Assembly: GCF_030852425.1 (NCBI RefSeq)
Contig: NZ_NSDM01000012.1
Location: forward strand, 248,001 to 312,000
Direction: 5' to 3'
Source: Saccharothrix longispora
GTDB taxonomy: Bacteria > Actinomycetota > Actinomycetes > Mycobacteriales > Pseudonocardiaceae
Length of the DNA stretch: 64,000 bases
Shown piece after piece: positions 43,162 through 53,712 of this stretch. Position 1 is the stretch's first letter. Every line of letters begins with the position of its first letter. The notes below the pieces were generated by a model. It had not been told where the DNA came from, made no database searches, and worked only from the letters and a program-made list of their open reading frames with translations. A program made the translations under genes and the position numbers.

Positions 43162-44349
43162 ATGCCCACGCCACGCCTCGCCGTCTTCGCGGTGTTCCTG
43201 TTCAACGGGGCGCTGTTCCTGTCCTGGGCGGCCCGCATGCCCGCCCTCGCCGCGCAGGTCGGCGCCACCGAGGCCACGCTCGGCCTCGCCCTGCTCGGCG
43301 CGAGCCTCGGCCTGGCGCTGACCGCGCCGTTCGCCGCGCGCGCCTGCGCCCGGGTCGGCGCGCGGAACCTGGTCGTCGTCGGCGCGGTGGTGACCGTGTT
43401 CGCCGTGCCCTCCCTCACGCTGGCCGCGTCACCGCTGCACCTGGGGCTGGTCCTGTTCGTGCTCGGCTCGTGCAACGCGATGCTCGACGTCGGCATGAAC
43501 GTCGCCGCGGTCGCCGTCACCCGCGCCCTGGACCGGCCGCTGATGCCCCAGTTCCACGCGGGGTTCAGCGTCGGCGGTCTGGTCGGGTCGCTGGGCGCGG
43601 CCGCCGCCGCGAGCGCCGGCTGGGGCCTCACCCGCCACCTGCTCACGGCCGCCGTCGTCGGCGCGGTCGTGGTGGCCTGGGTGGTCAGGGCCGTTCCCGG
43701 CGCGACCGGCGAGGCGACCGCGCGGCCGGCGGGCGACCGGCCCGTGCTCACGCGCCCGCTGCTGTGGCTGCTGGCCGGCGTGACGCTGTGCTCGGCGATC
43801 GCCGAGGGCGCGGCGTCGGACTGGTCGGCCCTGTTCTTCGTCACCGAGCGCGGGCTGGACGAGGCCGCCGCGGCGGCGGGGTACGCGGGCTTCTCGGTCG
43901 CCATGGCCGCCGCCCGCCTGCTCGGCGAGCCGGCGCAGCGCCGCCTCGGGCCGCACCGGCTGCTCGCGGCGGGCGCGGTCGTGGCGTCGGCCGGGTTCGC
44001 GCTGACCGTGCTGGTGCCGGTGGCCGCGGCCGGCTTCGTCGGGTTCGGGCTCGCGGGCCTGGGCCTCGCCTTCGCGTTCCCCGTGGTCATGGACCTCGCG
44101 GGCGACGCGGGCAAGCGCGCCGACGGCACCGGCGGCGAGCGGGAGATCGGCCTGGTGACGACGGTCGCCTACACCGGTTTCCTGGCCGGTCCGCCGCTCG
44201 TCGGCGGCATCGCGCACGCGAGCAGCCTGTCGGTGTCGCTGGGGTTCGTGTCGGTCGTGATCGCGCTGATCGTCCCGGTGGTGTGGCTCGCGCGCCGGTC
44301 CCGCGACCGCGAGTTCACGCGTTCGGGAGCCGGTTCAACCCTGCCCTGA
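43162..44349 (+). CDS. MFS transporter
   Basis: 395-residue major facilitator permease with about 12 membrane helices. It starts RLAVFAVFLFNGALFLSWAARMPALAAQVGATEATLGLALLGASLG, resembling the FucP/YbjJ-like subgroup of MFS proteins. GSCNAMLDVGMNVAAVAV and QFHAGFSVGGLVGSLGAAAA follow in the N-half. It is divergent from a LacI repressor, and therefore probably carries a sugar or related metabolite. The last 35 bp overlap the convergent DUF3558 lipoprotein gene. Substrate unknown. Confidence 0.9.
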   Translation: MPTPRLAVFAVFLFNGALFLSWAARMPALAAQVGATEATLGLALLGASLGLALTAPFAARACARVGARNLVVVGAVVTVFAVPSLTLAASPLHLGLVLFVLGSCNAMLDVGMNVAAVAVTRALDRPLMPQFHAGFSVGGLVGSLGAAAAASAGWGLTRHLLTAAVVGAVVVAWVVRAVPGATGEATARPAGDRPVLTRPLLWLLAGVTLCSAIAEGAASDWSALFFVTERGLDEAAAAAGYAGFSVAMAAARLLGEPAQRRLGPHRLLAAGAVVASAGFALTVLVPVAAAGFVGFGLAGLGLAFAFPVVMDLAGDAGKRADGTGGEREIGLVTTVAYTGFLAGPPLVGGIAHASSLSVSLGFVSVVIALIVPVVWLARRSRDREFTRSGAGSTLP

Positions 44350-44896
44350 GCAGCGGTTGCATGGTGGCGATCATCTGCTCGTCGACCCCGCCGGGCTGGG
44401 CCATCGCCACCAGGATGCTGCGGTTGGCGTTCACCGCCAACGTCGCCGTGCACGTCATCTCCTGGCCGCTCAGGTCGCAGTACACCCAGGTGGAGTGCCC
44501 CTCGACGACGACCTCGTGCCCCCGCTCCTGCCGCTGCCGCACCTGCTCGTACTTCTGGTAGAGCGCGGCGACGACCGTGCGGCCGGCGGGCGTGCCGTCG
44601 TCCAGGACGTACTGGCACGACTCCTGGATCACGTCGTCCTTGCGCGCCGGCTCCTTCCTGAGCGGCCCGATGGCCTTGAGGTCGTCGGCGCTGAGCAGCG
44701 AGCACGGCTCGACCCCGACGACAGTGCGCGGCCGGGCGATCCTCGGCGCGCCGCCCCCGCCCGCCGGCGTCGTGGTGCCCGCCGTCGACGTCGTGGCGTC
44801 GACCTGCGGCAGCGCGTCGCCGTTGACGGTGTAGCTGCACCCGGCCGTCACGATCAGGGCGAGGGCCAACGCGGGTGCCGAGCGGGAGCTGGTCAC
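44315..44896 (-). CDS. DUF3558 lipoprotein
   Basis: 193 residues. A signal peptide with lipobox (ALALIVTAGC) directs lipid anchoring, followed by a Thr/Gly-rich linker. The DUF3558 domain shows GVEPCSLLSADDLKAIG with a conserved Cys, QESCQYVLDDG, and WVYCDLSGQEMTCTATLAVNANRSILVAM. The family is restricted to actinomycetes and is thought to reside at the outer membrane face; role unknown. The GTG at 44896 is supported by TACCGT 8 nt upstream. It converges with the MFS gene, overlapping 35 bp. Confidence 0.9.
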   Translation of the reverse strand: MTSSRSAPALALALIVTAGCSYTVNGDALPQVDATTSTAGTTTPAGGGGAPRIARPRTVVGVEPCSLLSADDLKAIGPLRKEPARKDDVIQESCQYVLDDGTPAGRTVVAALYQKYEQVRQRQERGHEVVVEGHSTWVYCDLSGQEMTCTATLAVNANRSILVAMAQPGGVDEQMIATMQPLLRAGLNRLPNA

Positions 44897-44904
44897 GTCG
44901 GGCA

Positions 44905-44910
44905 ACGGTA
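44905..44910 (-). promoter_or_regulatory. -10 hexamer, leaderless
   Basis: TACCGT on the minus strand, 8 nt before the GTG at 44896. Confidence 0.4.
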
Positions 44911-44963
44911 GCGGGTGTGATCTGCGCACGTCCGGCGGTTGGTCGAGCGCCACCCGGGCCGCC

Positions 44964-44969
44964 TAGGCT
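44964..44969 (+). promoter_or_regulatory. -10 hexamer, leaderless
   Basis: TAGGCT, 6 nt before the GTG at 44976. Confidence 0.5.
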
Positions 44970-44975
44970 CGTGTC

Positions 44976-46931
44976 GTGCCCACTGAAGCGCCCACCAGAA
45001 CCCAGCGCACCGGCCTGGTCCCCCTGCTGGCCGTCGGCGCGACGATCGCCGCGCTGATCGCGGCGGGACTGCTGGCGGTCACCGGCGACGACCGGCCGGG
45101 GCTGATCGTCGTGCGCGTGCTGACCGAGTCGGCCGCCGTCGTGACGATCGGGTCGCTGCTGCTCGCGGCGTTCCTCGTGCCGCCGCAGGGCAGCGGGACG
45201 CTCGCCGCCGACGGGTACGCGGCCCTGCGCACGGCCGGCTGGGCGGCGCTGGCGTGGACGGCGGGCGCGGTGGCGTCGGTGCCGTACACGGTGGCCGACG
45301 CGCTGGGCCAGCCCGTGTCGGTGCTGCTGGAGCCGTCCGTGCTGTTCCGGGTCGCGGGCCTGGTGGAGCAGGCGAAGGCGTGGATGATCACCGCCGTCCT
45401 GGTCGCGCTGCTCGCGCTCGGCTGCCGCCTGGTGCTGTCCTGGGGCTGGACCTCGGCGCTGTTCTTCCTGTCGGTGTTCGCCCTGGTGCCGGTCGCGGTG
45501 ACGGGGCACTCGTCGGGCGGCGGCTCGCACGACGTGGCCACGAACAGCCTGCTGTACCACCTGGTCGCGGCGGCGCTGTGGGTCGGCGGCCTGATCGCGC
45601 TGCTCGCGCACGGCCGTCGCGGCGGCGACCACCTGGGCCTGGCCACGTCGCGGTTCTCGAAGCTCGCCCTCGTGTGCTGGATCGTGATGGCCGTCTCCGG
45701 CGTGGTCAACGCCTACGTGCGGCTGCCGCTGGACCAGCTGTTCGGCAGCGACTACGGGCTGCTGGTGCTGGGCAAGACGGTGGCGCTGGTGGTGCTCGGC
45801 GTCGTCGGGTACTTCCAGCGCGAGAGGGGCGTGAAGGAGGTCGTCGCCACGGGCTCCGGGCGGTCGCTGCTGCGGCTCGCCGGCATCGAGGTACTGCTGA
45901 TGTTCCTCACGCTCGGCCTGGCGTCGGCGTTGAGCCGCACGCCCCCGCCGGTGGAGGGGAGGGCCCTGCCCAGCTCGGTGGAGCTGAAGATCGGCTACGA
46001 CCTGTCCGGCTCGCCCACGCTGGCCCGCACGCTGTTCGACTGGCGGTTCGACCTGGTCTTCGGCACGGTCTTCCTGGCGCTGGCCGCGGTCTACGTGCTG
46101 GGCGTGCTGCGGCTGCGCAAGCGGGGCGACGCGTGGCCGGTCGGCCGCACGGTGGCGTGGGTCGCGGGCTGCCTGACCGTGGTGTTCGCCACGTCGTCGG
46201 GCCTGGGCCGGTACGCGCCCGCCATGTTCAGCGTGCACATGGAAGCGCACATGCTGCTGTCCATGCTGGCGCCGATCCTGCTGGTGCTGGGCGGTCCGGT
46301 GACGCTGGCGCTGCGCGCGCTGCCGACCGCGGGGAGGGGCAACCCGCCGGGGCCGCGCGAGTGGCTGCTGGCGTTGACGCACTCGCCGGTGGCGAAGCTG
46401 CTGACCAACCCGTTCGTGGCGCTGGCGCTGTTCGTGGGCTCCTTCTACGGCCTGTACTTCTCGGGCCTGTTCGACGCGGCCCTGGACTACCACTGGGCGC
46501 ACCTGGCGATGAACGCCCACTTCATCCTGGTCGGCTACGTCTTCTACTGGCCGGTGATCGGCATCGACCCGTCGCCGAACAGGCTGCCGCCGCTGGGCCG
46601 GCTGGGGCTGCTGTTCGCCTCGATGCCGTTCCACGCGTTCTTCGGCATCGTGCTGATGAGCTCGCAGACGGTGATCGGCGAGGACTTCTACCGCTCGCTG
46701 GCCCTGCCGTGGGTGCCGTCGCTGCTGGAGGACCAGCGGCTGGGCGGCGGCATCGCGTGGGCGGCGGGCGAGGTGCCGCTGGTCGTGGTGATGGTGGCGC
46801 TGCTCGTGCAGTGGGCCCGGTCGGACGGCCGCGAGGCCCGTCGGTCGGACCGGCGGGCGGACGCGGACGGTGACGCGGACCTCGCCGCGTACAACGCGAT
46901 GCTGCGCAAGATGTCCGGGAAGAACGACTAG
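44976..46931 (+). CDS. CopD-CtaG fusion membrane protein (copper / cytochrome oxidase assembly)
   Basis: 651 residues with at least 14 hydrophobic segments. The first ~330 residues are CopD-like, with VAVTGHSSGGGSHDVATNSLLYHLVAAALWVGGLIALL carrying histidines expected to bind copper. The second half is a caa3-CtaG domain with MFSVHMEAHMLLSMLAPILLVLGGPVTL, FYGLYFSGLFDAALDYHWAHLAMNAHFILVGYVFYWPVIGIDPSP and MPFHAFFGIVLMSSQTVIG. Such fusions are common in actinobacteria and deliver copper to cytochrome oxidase. The GTG has TAGGCT 6 nt upstream. A 20-bp palindrome begins at the stop codon. Confidence 0.93.
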   Translation: MPTEAPTRTQRTGLVPLLAVGATIAALIAAGLLAVTGDDRPGLIVVRVLTESAAVVTIGSLLLAAFLVPPQGSGTLAADGYAALRTAGWAALAWTAGAVASVPYTVADALGQPVSVLLEPSVLFRVAGLVEQAKAWMITAVLVALLALGCRLVLSWGWTSALFFLSVFALVPVAVTGHSSGGGSHDVATNSLLYHLVAAALWVGGLIALLAHGRRGGDHLGLATSRFSKLALVCWIVMAVSGVVNAYVRLPLDQLFGSDYGLLVLGKTVALVVLGVVGYFQRERGVKEVVATGSGRSLLRLAGIEVLLMFLTLGLASALSRTPPPVEGRALPSSVELKIGYDLSGSPTLARTLFDWRFDLVFGTVFLALAAVYVLGVLRLRKRGDAWPVGRTVAWVAGCLTVVFATSSGLGRYAPAMFSVHMEAHMLLSMLAPILLVLGGPVTLALRALPTAGRGNPPGPREWLLALTHSPVAKLLTNPFVALALFVGSFYGLYFSGLFDAALDYHWAHLAMNAHFILVGYVFYWPVIGIDPSPNRLPPLGRLGLLFASMPFHAFFGIVLMSSQTVIGEDFYRSLALPWVPSLLEDQRLGGGIAWAAGEVPLVVVMVALLVQWARSDGREARRSDRRADADGDADLAAYNAMLRKMSGKND

Positions 46932-46950
46932 AGCGGCCCGCGGGCCGCTC
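46931..46950 (+). terminator. Perfect 20-bp palindrome at the CopD-CtaG stop
   Basis: GAGCGGCCCGCGGGCCGCTC starts with the last base of the TAG stop. As an RNA it forms a tight stem without a U tract. Confidence 0.55.
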
Positions 46951-46952
46951 CT

Positions 46953-46989
46953 CCGCCGAGTTGTCCACAGGCCGCCGAGTTGTCCACAG
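46953..46989 (+). promoter_or_regulatory. Two tandem DnaA boxes upstream of ssb
   Basis: CCGCCGAGTTGTCCACAG occurs twice, at 46953-46970 and 46972-46989, giving two perfect TTGTCCACA DnaA boxes (46961-46969 and 46980-46988) in the same orientation with a 19-bp period. They lie 76 bp before the ssb start. Confidence 0.75.
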
Positions 46990-47064
46990 TTCGCCGACTC
47001 GCCCTGTCGCACCGCCTCCACCAGCGGCAACCTGGTCTCGTCCGACCACTTCGGAGGAGGAGAC

Positions 47065-47625
47065 ATGGCCTACAACGAATCCCGCGTCACGGTCTGCGGC
47101 AACGTGGCGAGCGGCATCGCCCACAGCAAGGCCCGCACCGGCTACAGCAGGGCGAGCTTCCGGCTGTTCACCGCCGAGCGCCGCTGGGACGGCGAGCAGC
47201 GGGCCTGGGTCGACGGCGACCAGATGTTCCTGTCGGTCACGTGCTGGCGGGCGCTGGCCGACAACGTGCACGCCTCCCTGGACAAGGGTGATCCGGTGGT
47301 GGTCAGCGGCCGGATGACGATCAAGGAGGTGGAGTGGGAGGGCAAGCCGCGGCAGGTCCTCGACATCGAGGCCACCTCGGTCGGCCCCAACCTCGCCCTG
47401 TGCACGTCGATCACCACGCGCCCGCGACGGACACCCGGAGTCGTCGGGGCACGGGCCGCGCCGGAGCCGGAGCGGCCGGAACCCGCGCCCGTGGCCGCCG
47501 AGGCACCCGCCCTGCCGAAGGCGCGCAGGTCGGGCGGGGCGGCGGCGGTCCGGGAGGGCGAGCCGGCGCTGGTGCGGGCGGACGACACCGCACGTCCGAA
47601 GGAGGTGGCCGAAGCGCCGCTCTGA
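47065..47625 (+). CDS. ssb: Single-stranded DNA-binding protein paralogue
   Basis: 186 residues. The OB-fold occupies about 1-115: MAYNESRVTVCGNVASGIAHSK, FRLFTAERRWDGEQRAWVDGD and SVTCWRALADNVHASLDKGDPVVVSGRMTIKEVEWEGKPRQVLDIEATSVGPNLA. The tail is Pro/Ala/Glu-rich and ends EVAEAPL, without the acidic DDDIPF-type tip used by SSB to recruit partners. This suits the SsbB-like paralogues of actinomycetes, some of which act in chromosome segregation or natural DNA uptake. GGAGGAGGAG lies a few nt before the ATG. Two DnaA boxes stand upstream. Confidence 0.92.
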   Translation: MAYNESRVTVCGNVASGIAHSKARTGYSRASFRLFTAERRWDGEQRAWVDGDQMFLSVTCWRALADNVHASLDKGDPVVVSGRMTIKEVEWEGKPRQVLDIEATSVGPNLALCTSITTRPRRTPGVVGARAAPEPERPEPAPVAAEAPALPKARRSGGAAAVREGEPALVRADDTARPKEVAEAPL

Positions 47626-47942
47626 ACCAATCGGGCCACGAAACCTTCCCAAGACCCGATCGCGGCGGAGAATGCCCGGGCAGTCGTCGCCGTTGCGAGC
47701 GTGGAGGAGGGAGGTCGTGGGTCGGCGCCAGGGGCGTGACCCGCGCGCAGGCATCGGGGGTTGACACCGCTACGAGTTCGCGCATCCGACCGGACGTGCT
47801 GGTCGCAGGGTCGCGCCTGAGCGGCTGAAGGGCCGTGTGACAGGTGTGGGTGACCCACGTTCGCGTTAACTCTGCGTTGTCCCCGCGTCGTTGCCGGCGT
47901 CCGAGGTTAGGGCCCGATCGGCACCGCTCTACGATCGCGGGC
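47626..47942. other. 317-bp intergenic region ssb-ettA
   Basis: No gene recognised. It holds a TTGACA at 47761-47766 without a convincing -10, a 13-bp inverted repeat GTGGGTGACCCAC at 47846-47858, and the likely ettA -10 at its end. The length and the TTGACA leave room for a leader or small RNA, which the sequence alone does not show. Confidence 0.4.
47930..47935 (+). promoter_or_regulatory. -10 hexamer, leaderless ettA
   Basis: TACGAT, 7 nt before the ATG at 47943. Confidence 0.5.
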
Positions 47943-49619
<1,677 letters not shown>

Positions 49620-49635
49620 GGGCCGGGTACGACAC

Positions 49636-52600
49636 GTGGCGGCGAGGGGCGAGGCGCAGGCGGACGTCGAGGTGAGCACGCTGGTCGTGCCCGCCTGGCG
49701 GCTGCGTTGGCGGGCACCGGAGCTCGCTCTGGTGCTGGGCGAACGCGCCGTCGCCCTCGCCTCCACCCGGCGCGACGAGGTCGACAGGTTGCGCGCGGAG
49801 GCCCTCGTGGTCTTCGCGAGCAACCGCATGGGCCGCGGCGTGAAGACCGCCGACCGGGCGCTCGACGCCCTGAAGGCGGCCGAGGCCGCGGCCCAGCACG
49901 AGACGGCCTGGCGGCTGCGGGTCGAACTGGCGGACAGCGCCAGGTCGGTCGGCGCGCCGCTGACCGGCTTCGCGGCCGTGCGGCCGGTCCTGGAGGCGGA
50001 CGGCGTTCCGGCGGGTCTGCGCGCCGGTGCGCTGGTGCAGGCCGCCGAGTGCCTGGTCTCGGTCGGCAGGGGACCGGCGCTGGGTCGGGCGCTGGACGAG
50101 GCGGACCGCCTCTACCAGGCCGACCCGGTGCTCGACCACGACACGACTTTGCTGCACCGCGGCCTGCTCCGGGCCGTCGCGGCGGGCCGTCACCGCCGCT
50201 GGGGCGACCTGGCGGCGGCTGTCGAGGCGTGCCGGGAGGGCCTGTCCTTCCTGGCGGGTCTCCAGGACCCCGAGTCCGACAACGGCCAGGTGAGCGGCAG
50301 GCTCAGCGTCGAGCTGGTCTGCGCCCTGCTCGACTCGGGCAAGCCGGGCGAGGCGTCCGAGGTCGGCACCCCGCTGCTGGAACGCCCCGTGCGCGCCCCG
50401 TCGGCCACCGCCGCGGGTTGGCTGAGGCTGGCGCTCGCGACCCGCGTCCACCTGCCCGCCGGCCGGGTCGCCCTGGCCCGCGACCTGCTGCGCGACGTGG
50501 CCGACAGCGCCGAGCGCCACCAGCTCGACACCCTGCTGGCGGAGAGCCTCCTGGCGCTGGCCCACGTCCACGAGGTCGCCGGCAACCTGACCGACGCCCT
50601 GACCGACCTGCGGTCCGCGCACGCCGCCGAACGCAGGCGCGCCCGAGCCGTCTACGCCGTGCGGGCCAGGCTCGCCGCGGAGTTCTCGGGTGTCCACCGC
50701 CACCCGGCCGGCGGACTGCACGACGACCTGATCGCCCTCCTCGACGCGGGCAGCACCGCCACCACCGCACCGCCCGCGGCACCCGCGGACGCGAACCTGA
50801 CCCCGGAGGCCAGGCAGCAGCTGCGCCAGTGGCGCCCGGTCCAGGTGCACCGCAACGAGGGCATGCGCGTGAAGCGCTCCCGCCGGGCCGCCGAGGACAT
50901 GACGGTGGACGGCATCTCGGCGGCGAGGGCCCACGCCGCCGACCGCTGGCGCCTGGTCCAGCCCTTCGGCACGGACGAGCCCGACCACACCCCGAGCACC
51001 AGCGCCCCGGCCGCCGACGCCCAGGCCAGGGGAACCCAGACCGCCGGAACCCAGGCCGCCGAGGCTCCGGTCGGCGGCGCTCCGGGCGCCGATGCCTCAG
51101 TTGCCCACGCTCCAGGCACCGACGCTCCAGGCAGCGGCACCTCGGGCACCGGCGGCTCGCCGGCAGCGCTCCAGGCCAACGCACATCAGGCCAACGCACA
51201 TCAGGCTGCCGCGCTCCGGATCGACACGCCTCAGACCGTTGCAGCCCGGACCGGCGCGTTCCCACCCGCCGCGCCGACTGGGGGCGCGCCGACTCCTGCT
51301 GGGCCGATCCCTGCCGCGCAGGCCTCGGCCGAGCAGCCACCCGCGAGCCAGCCACCCACGAGCCAGCCGCCCTTCGGGCAGCAGTTCGCGAGCCGTCCGC
51401 CCGGCAACCCGCCGCAGTTCGGCAACGCACCGCAGGCCGAACAGCCGGGCGGACGACGCCGGGCACCCGACCCACCCCCGCAGCAGCCGACGCAAGGCCG
51501 TCCCGAGCACGCCAGAAGCGGCCAGGCCAAGCCCATCGCACCAACCGCCCTCTCCCAACCCCCCATTCCTCCAGGCGGCTTGGCACAAGGCCCCACCACT
51601 CCTCCCGGCGATCGGCTTCCGGGTCCTCTGCCCGGCATGCCCCTGCCGGTGTTCCCCACCCCGCCCGTTCCGCCGGCCTCGGCTGCCTTCCCCGCGCCGC
51701 CCGTCTTCCCGCCCGCGCCGGACGTGCCCGTCAGCCTCGACCCGTCCGCGATGTCGAGCGCCGAGAGCCGTCCGCGCGTCGAACCGGAATCCGTGGTCGA
51801 GAAGACCGCGTTGATCCCACGCATCCCGGCTGAGCCCTCGCCGACCTCCGAGCCGGTCGTCGAGGCCGGCCCTCCTGGTGCGGCGGGCGAGGACGGGGAA
51901 GGGGGGCGGAGCGTTCCCGCTGCCGGGTTGATCGCTGCCGCCGGCGCCATGCGCAGCGGGCGGCGGCGTGCTCGGGAGGCTTCCGAGGAGGAGGCCGAGC
52001 GGGACGCCGGGGAGTCGAACGTGCTCGACAACCTCAAGGCCGCCGGGCTGCTCGACCCGCAGCGTGCCGGTGGGCGGCGTCGGGCTCCCGAAGTCGAAGC
52101 CGCCGAAATCGAGGCCGCGCAGGTTGAAGCAGCACAGGTCGAAGCGCCTGAGGCGCCGGGAACTCCTGGGGCACCGGGAACTCCCGAGGCGGTGCGGGCG
52201 GTCGGGACCTCCGAGGGCGAGACGGTGAAGTGGAAGGTCGAGGCCCCCGCCCGGCTGCGCGCGGACGGGCCTGCCGCCGACGAGCCTGCTGTTGACGAGC
52301 CCGCCGTTGACGAGCCCGCCGCCGATGAGTCGGTTGCCGACGAGCCCGTCGCAGACGAGCCCGTCGTGGACGAACCGGTCCTCGACCCGCCGGTCGGGGA
52401 CGTCGACATGTTCGGCTCTCCGACGATGGTGCAGCCCGCCATCCGGGATGATGTCCCGCCTGTCGGACTCGGTGCCGCATTTGCGAAGGGGCCGCTCATC
52501 CCCACGGCACGGGTACCCGACCCGCCGGATTTCCCGGCGTCCGCCGTGGACGCGTTCCCAATGCCGCCGCTCGGCGTCGACCCGCGTCGGGATGACGTCT

Positions 52601-53517
52601 CGGTGACACCGGTCCCGAGCAGTCACGAACCGGTTACCGGAACATTCCTGACGAGTGGTGGAACTCACTCCGCCGCGCCGCAGAATTCGTGGCTCGGCGC
52701 GGTCGAGCGTGACGGGGTTGCGCCCTCCGCAACGCCTGGCGGGCCGGTGGGGGCGGATGCGGTCCTGGAATCCGACCGATCCGTCGACCTCGGACACCAT
52801 CAGCCGCAGCCGGTGCCGGTGCCGGTGCCGGTGCCACAGTCGGAGCCAGAGCCGGTGCGCGAGCCGGAGTCGGACCTGGAGCCGAGGTCCGAGCCGGACC
52901 CGGAGCCGCTACGGGAGCCGGAGCCCGTCACGCCGCCCGCGCCGGAGCCCGTCACGCCGCCGTCCGTGCCCGAGCCGAGTCAGGTGCCACCGGTGCCCGA
53001 ACCCGACCAGGTGCCGCCGGTGCCGGTCCCGGAGCCCGTGCCCCCGAAGCCGTCGCCCTCCGGGTTCCTGGGCGCGGCCGACGTGGAGGACGAGGGGCCG
53101 GAGCAGCCGTTCGTCACGTCCGTCGTGGTCGGCGGTCGCACGATCGACCTGCCCGCCGTGGTCCAGCCGCCCGTGCTCGAATCGCCCAGTGCCACCCGGG
53201 CCGCCCGCGCCGCCCGCCGCCCCAAGGGCGACCTGACCCTCGCGGAGTTGCTGGCCGAGGCGCTGGTGGCCTACGAGGACGCGCGGCGCGAGGGCGACGG
53301 GTTCCCGGATGACGAGATGGACGAGGACACCGCGCCGGTCCGGTCCCCGGAGCCCCAACCCCTCCCGGTCGAGCCGCCGCAGGCCGAACGGCCGCCGGTC
53401 GGACCTCCGCCGATCGCACCGCCCGGGGTCGAGCCCGTCCCGGACAACGAGACGACCGCACCCATCCGCCGCCTGGACGCACCCCGGTTCGACACCTGGA
53501 CGCTTCCCGAATCTTGA
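49636..53517 (+). CDS. Large protein with helical N-domain and long low-complexity tail
   Basis: 1293 residues. The first ~390 are helical and TPR-like (ELALVLGERAVALASTRRDEVDRLRAEALVVF, ARDLLRDVADSAERHQLDTLLAESLLALAHVHEVAGNLTDAL). The next ~780 are low-complexity, rich in Pro/Ala/Glu with simple repeats: QAN-AHQ units, a run of ADEP/VDEP acidic repeats and a PVP/EPEP region with (CCGGTG)4 at the DNA level. The C-terminus becomes ordered again (GFLGAADVEDEGPEQPFVTSVVVGGRTIDLP, LTLAELLAEALVAYEDARREG, RRLDAPRFDTWTLPES). GTG start at 49636, 16 bp after ettA. Probably co-transcribed with it. No family recognised. Function unknown. Confidence 0.8.
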   Translation: MAARGEAQADVEVSTLVVPAWRLRWRAPELALVLGERAVALASTRRDEVDRLRAEALVVFASNRMGRGVKTADRALDALKAAEAAAQHETAWRLRVELADSARSVGAPLTGFAAVRPVLEADGVPAGLRAGALVQAAECLVSVGRGPALGRALDEADRLYQADPVLDHDTTLLHRGLLRAVAAGRHRRWGDLAAAVEACREGLSFLAGLQDPESDNGQVSGRLSVELVCALLDSGKPGEASEVGTPLLERPVRAPSATAAGWLRLALATRVHLPAGRVALARDLLRDVADSAERHQLDTLLAESLLALAHVHEVAGNLTDALTDLRSAHAAERRRARAVYAVRARLAAEFSGVHRHPAGGLHDDLIALLDAGSTATTAPPAAPADANLTPEARQQLRQWRPVQVHRNEGMRVKRSRRAAEDMTVDGISAARAHAADRWRLVQPFGTDEPDHTPSTSAPAADAQARGTQTAGTQAAEAPVGGAPGADASVAHAPGTDAPGSGTSGTGGSPAALQANAHQANAHQAAALRIDTPQTVAARTGAFPPAAPTGGAPTPAGPIPAAQASAEQPPASQPPTSQPPFGQQFASRPPGNPPQFGNAPQAEQPGGRRRAPDPPPQQPTQGRPEHARSGQAKPIAPTALSQPPIPPGGLAQGPTTPPGDRLPGPLPGMPLPVFPTPPVPPASAAFPAPPVFPPAPDVPVSLDPSAMSSAESRPRVEPESVVEKTALIPRIPAEPSPTSEPVVEAGPPGAAGEDGEGGRSVPAAGLIAAAGAMRSGRRRAREASEEEAERDAGESNVLDNLKAAGLLDPQRAGGRRRAPEVEAAEIEAAQVEAAQVEAPEAPGTPGAPGTPEAVRAVGTSEGETVKWKVEAPARLRADGPAADEPAVDEPAVDEPAADESVADEPVADEPVVDEPVLDPPVGDVDMFGSPTMVQPAIRDDVPPVGLGAAFAKGPLIPTARVPDPPDFPASAVDAFPMPPLGVDPRRDDVSVTPVPSSHEPVTGTFLTSGGTHSAAPQNSWLGAVERDGVAPSATPGGPVGADAVLESDRSVDLGHHQPQPVPVPVPVPQSEPEPVREPESDLEPRSEPDPEPLREPEPVTPPAPEPVTPPSVPEPSQVPPVPEPDQVPPVPVPEPVPPKPSPSGFLGAADVEDEGPEQPFVTSVVVGGRTIDLPAVVQPPVLESPSATRAARAARRPKGDLTLAELLAEALVAYEDARREGDGFPDDEMDEDTAPVRSPEPQPLPVEPPQAERPPVGPPPIAPPGVEPVPDNETTAPIRRLDAPRFDTWTLPES

Positions 53518-53712
53518 AATGATTTGAGGTTCTAATAAGGTTTCCCGCGGGTAACAAAGTGGGAAATGCACCGGGCTGCGGTAAAATTCTCACTTTCGCG
53601 CAAGTGGTTCGATTCAGTGCGAGGGTTGCGGGTAACGGGTTCGCGCGCGTCTGGTTAAGTGGTGCGCGGACCCGGTACACAGAGGTACCGGATAGCGTGG
53701 AGTCGCCTGAAC
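53518..53712 (+). promoter_or_regulatory. AT-richer leader region before gdh
   Basis: Markedly less GC-rich than the flanks. It has a TTTCCC/GGGAAA hairpin (53541-53566, possible terminator of the preceding gene), an inverted repeat CACTT-N6-AAGTG (53591-53606), and the direct repeat GCGGGTAAC (53547-53555, 53628-53636). TAGCGT at 53693-53698 is a possible -10. Likely the promoter and operators of gdh. Confidence 0.5.

Noticed and set aside
52810-52833. (CCGGTG)4 as a CRISPR-like or regulatory repeat
   Set aside because: It is an in-frame codon repeat encoding Pro-Val units inside a coding region, without spacers.
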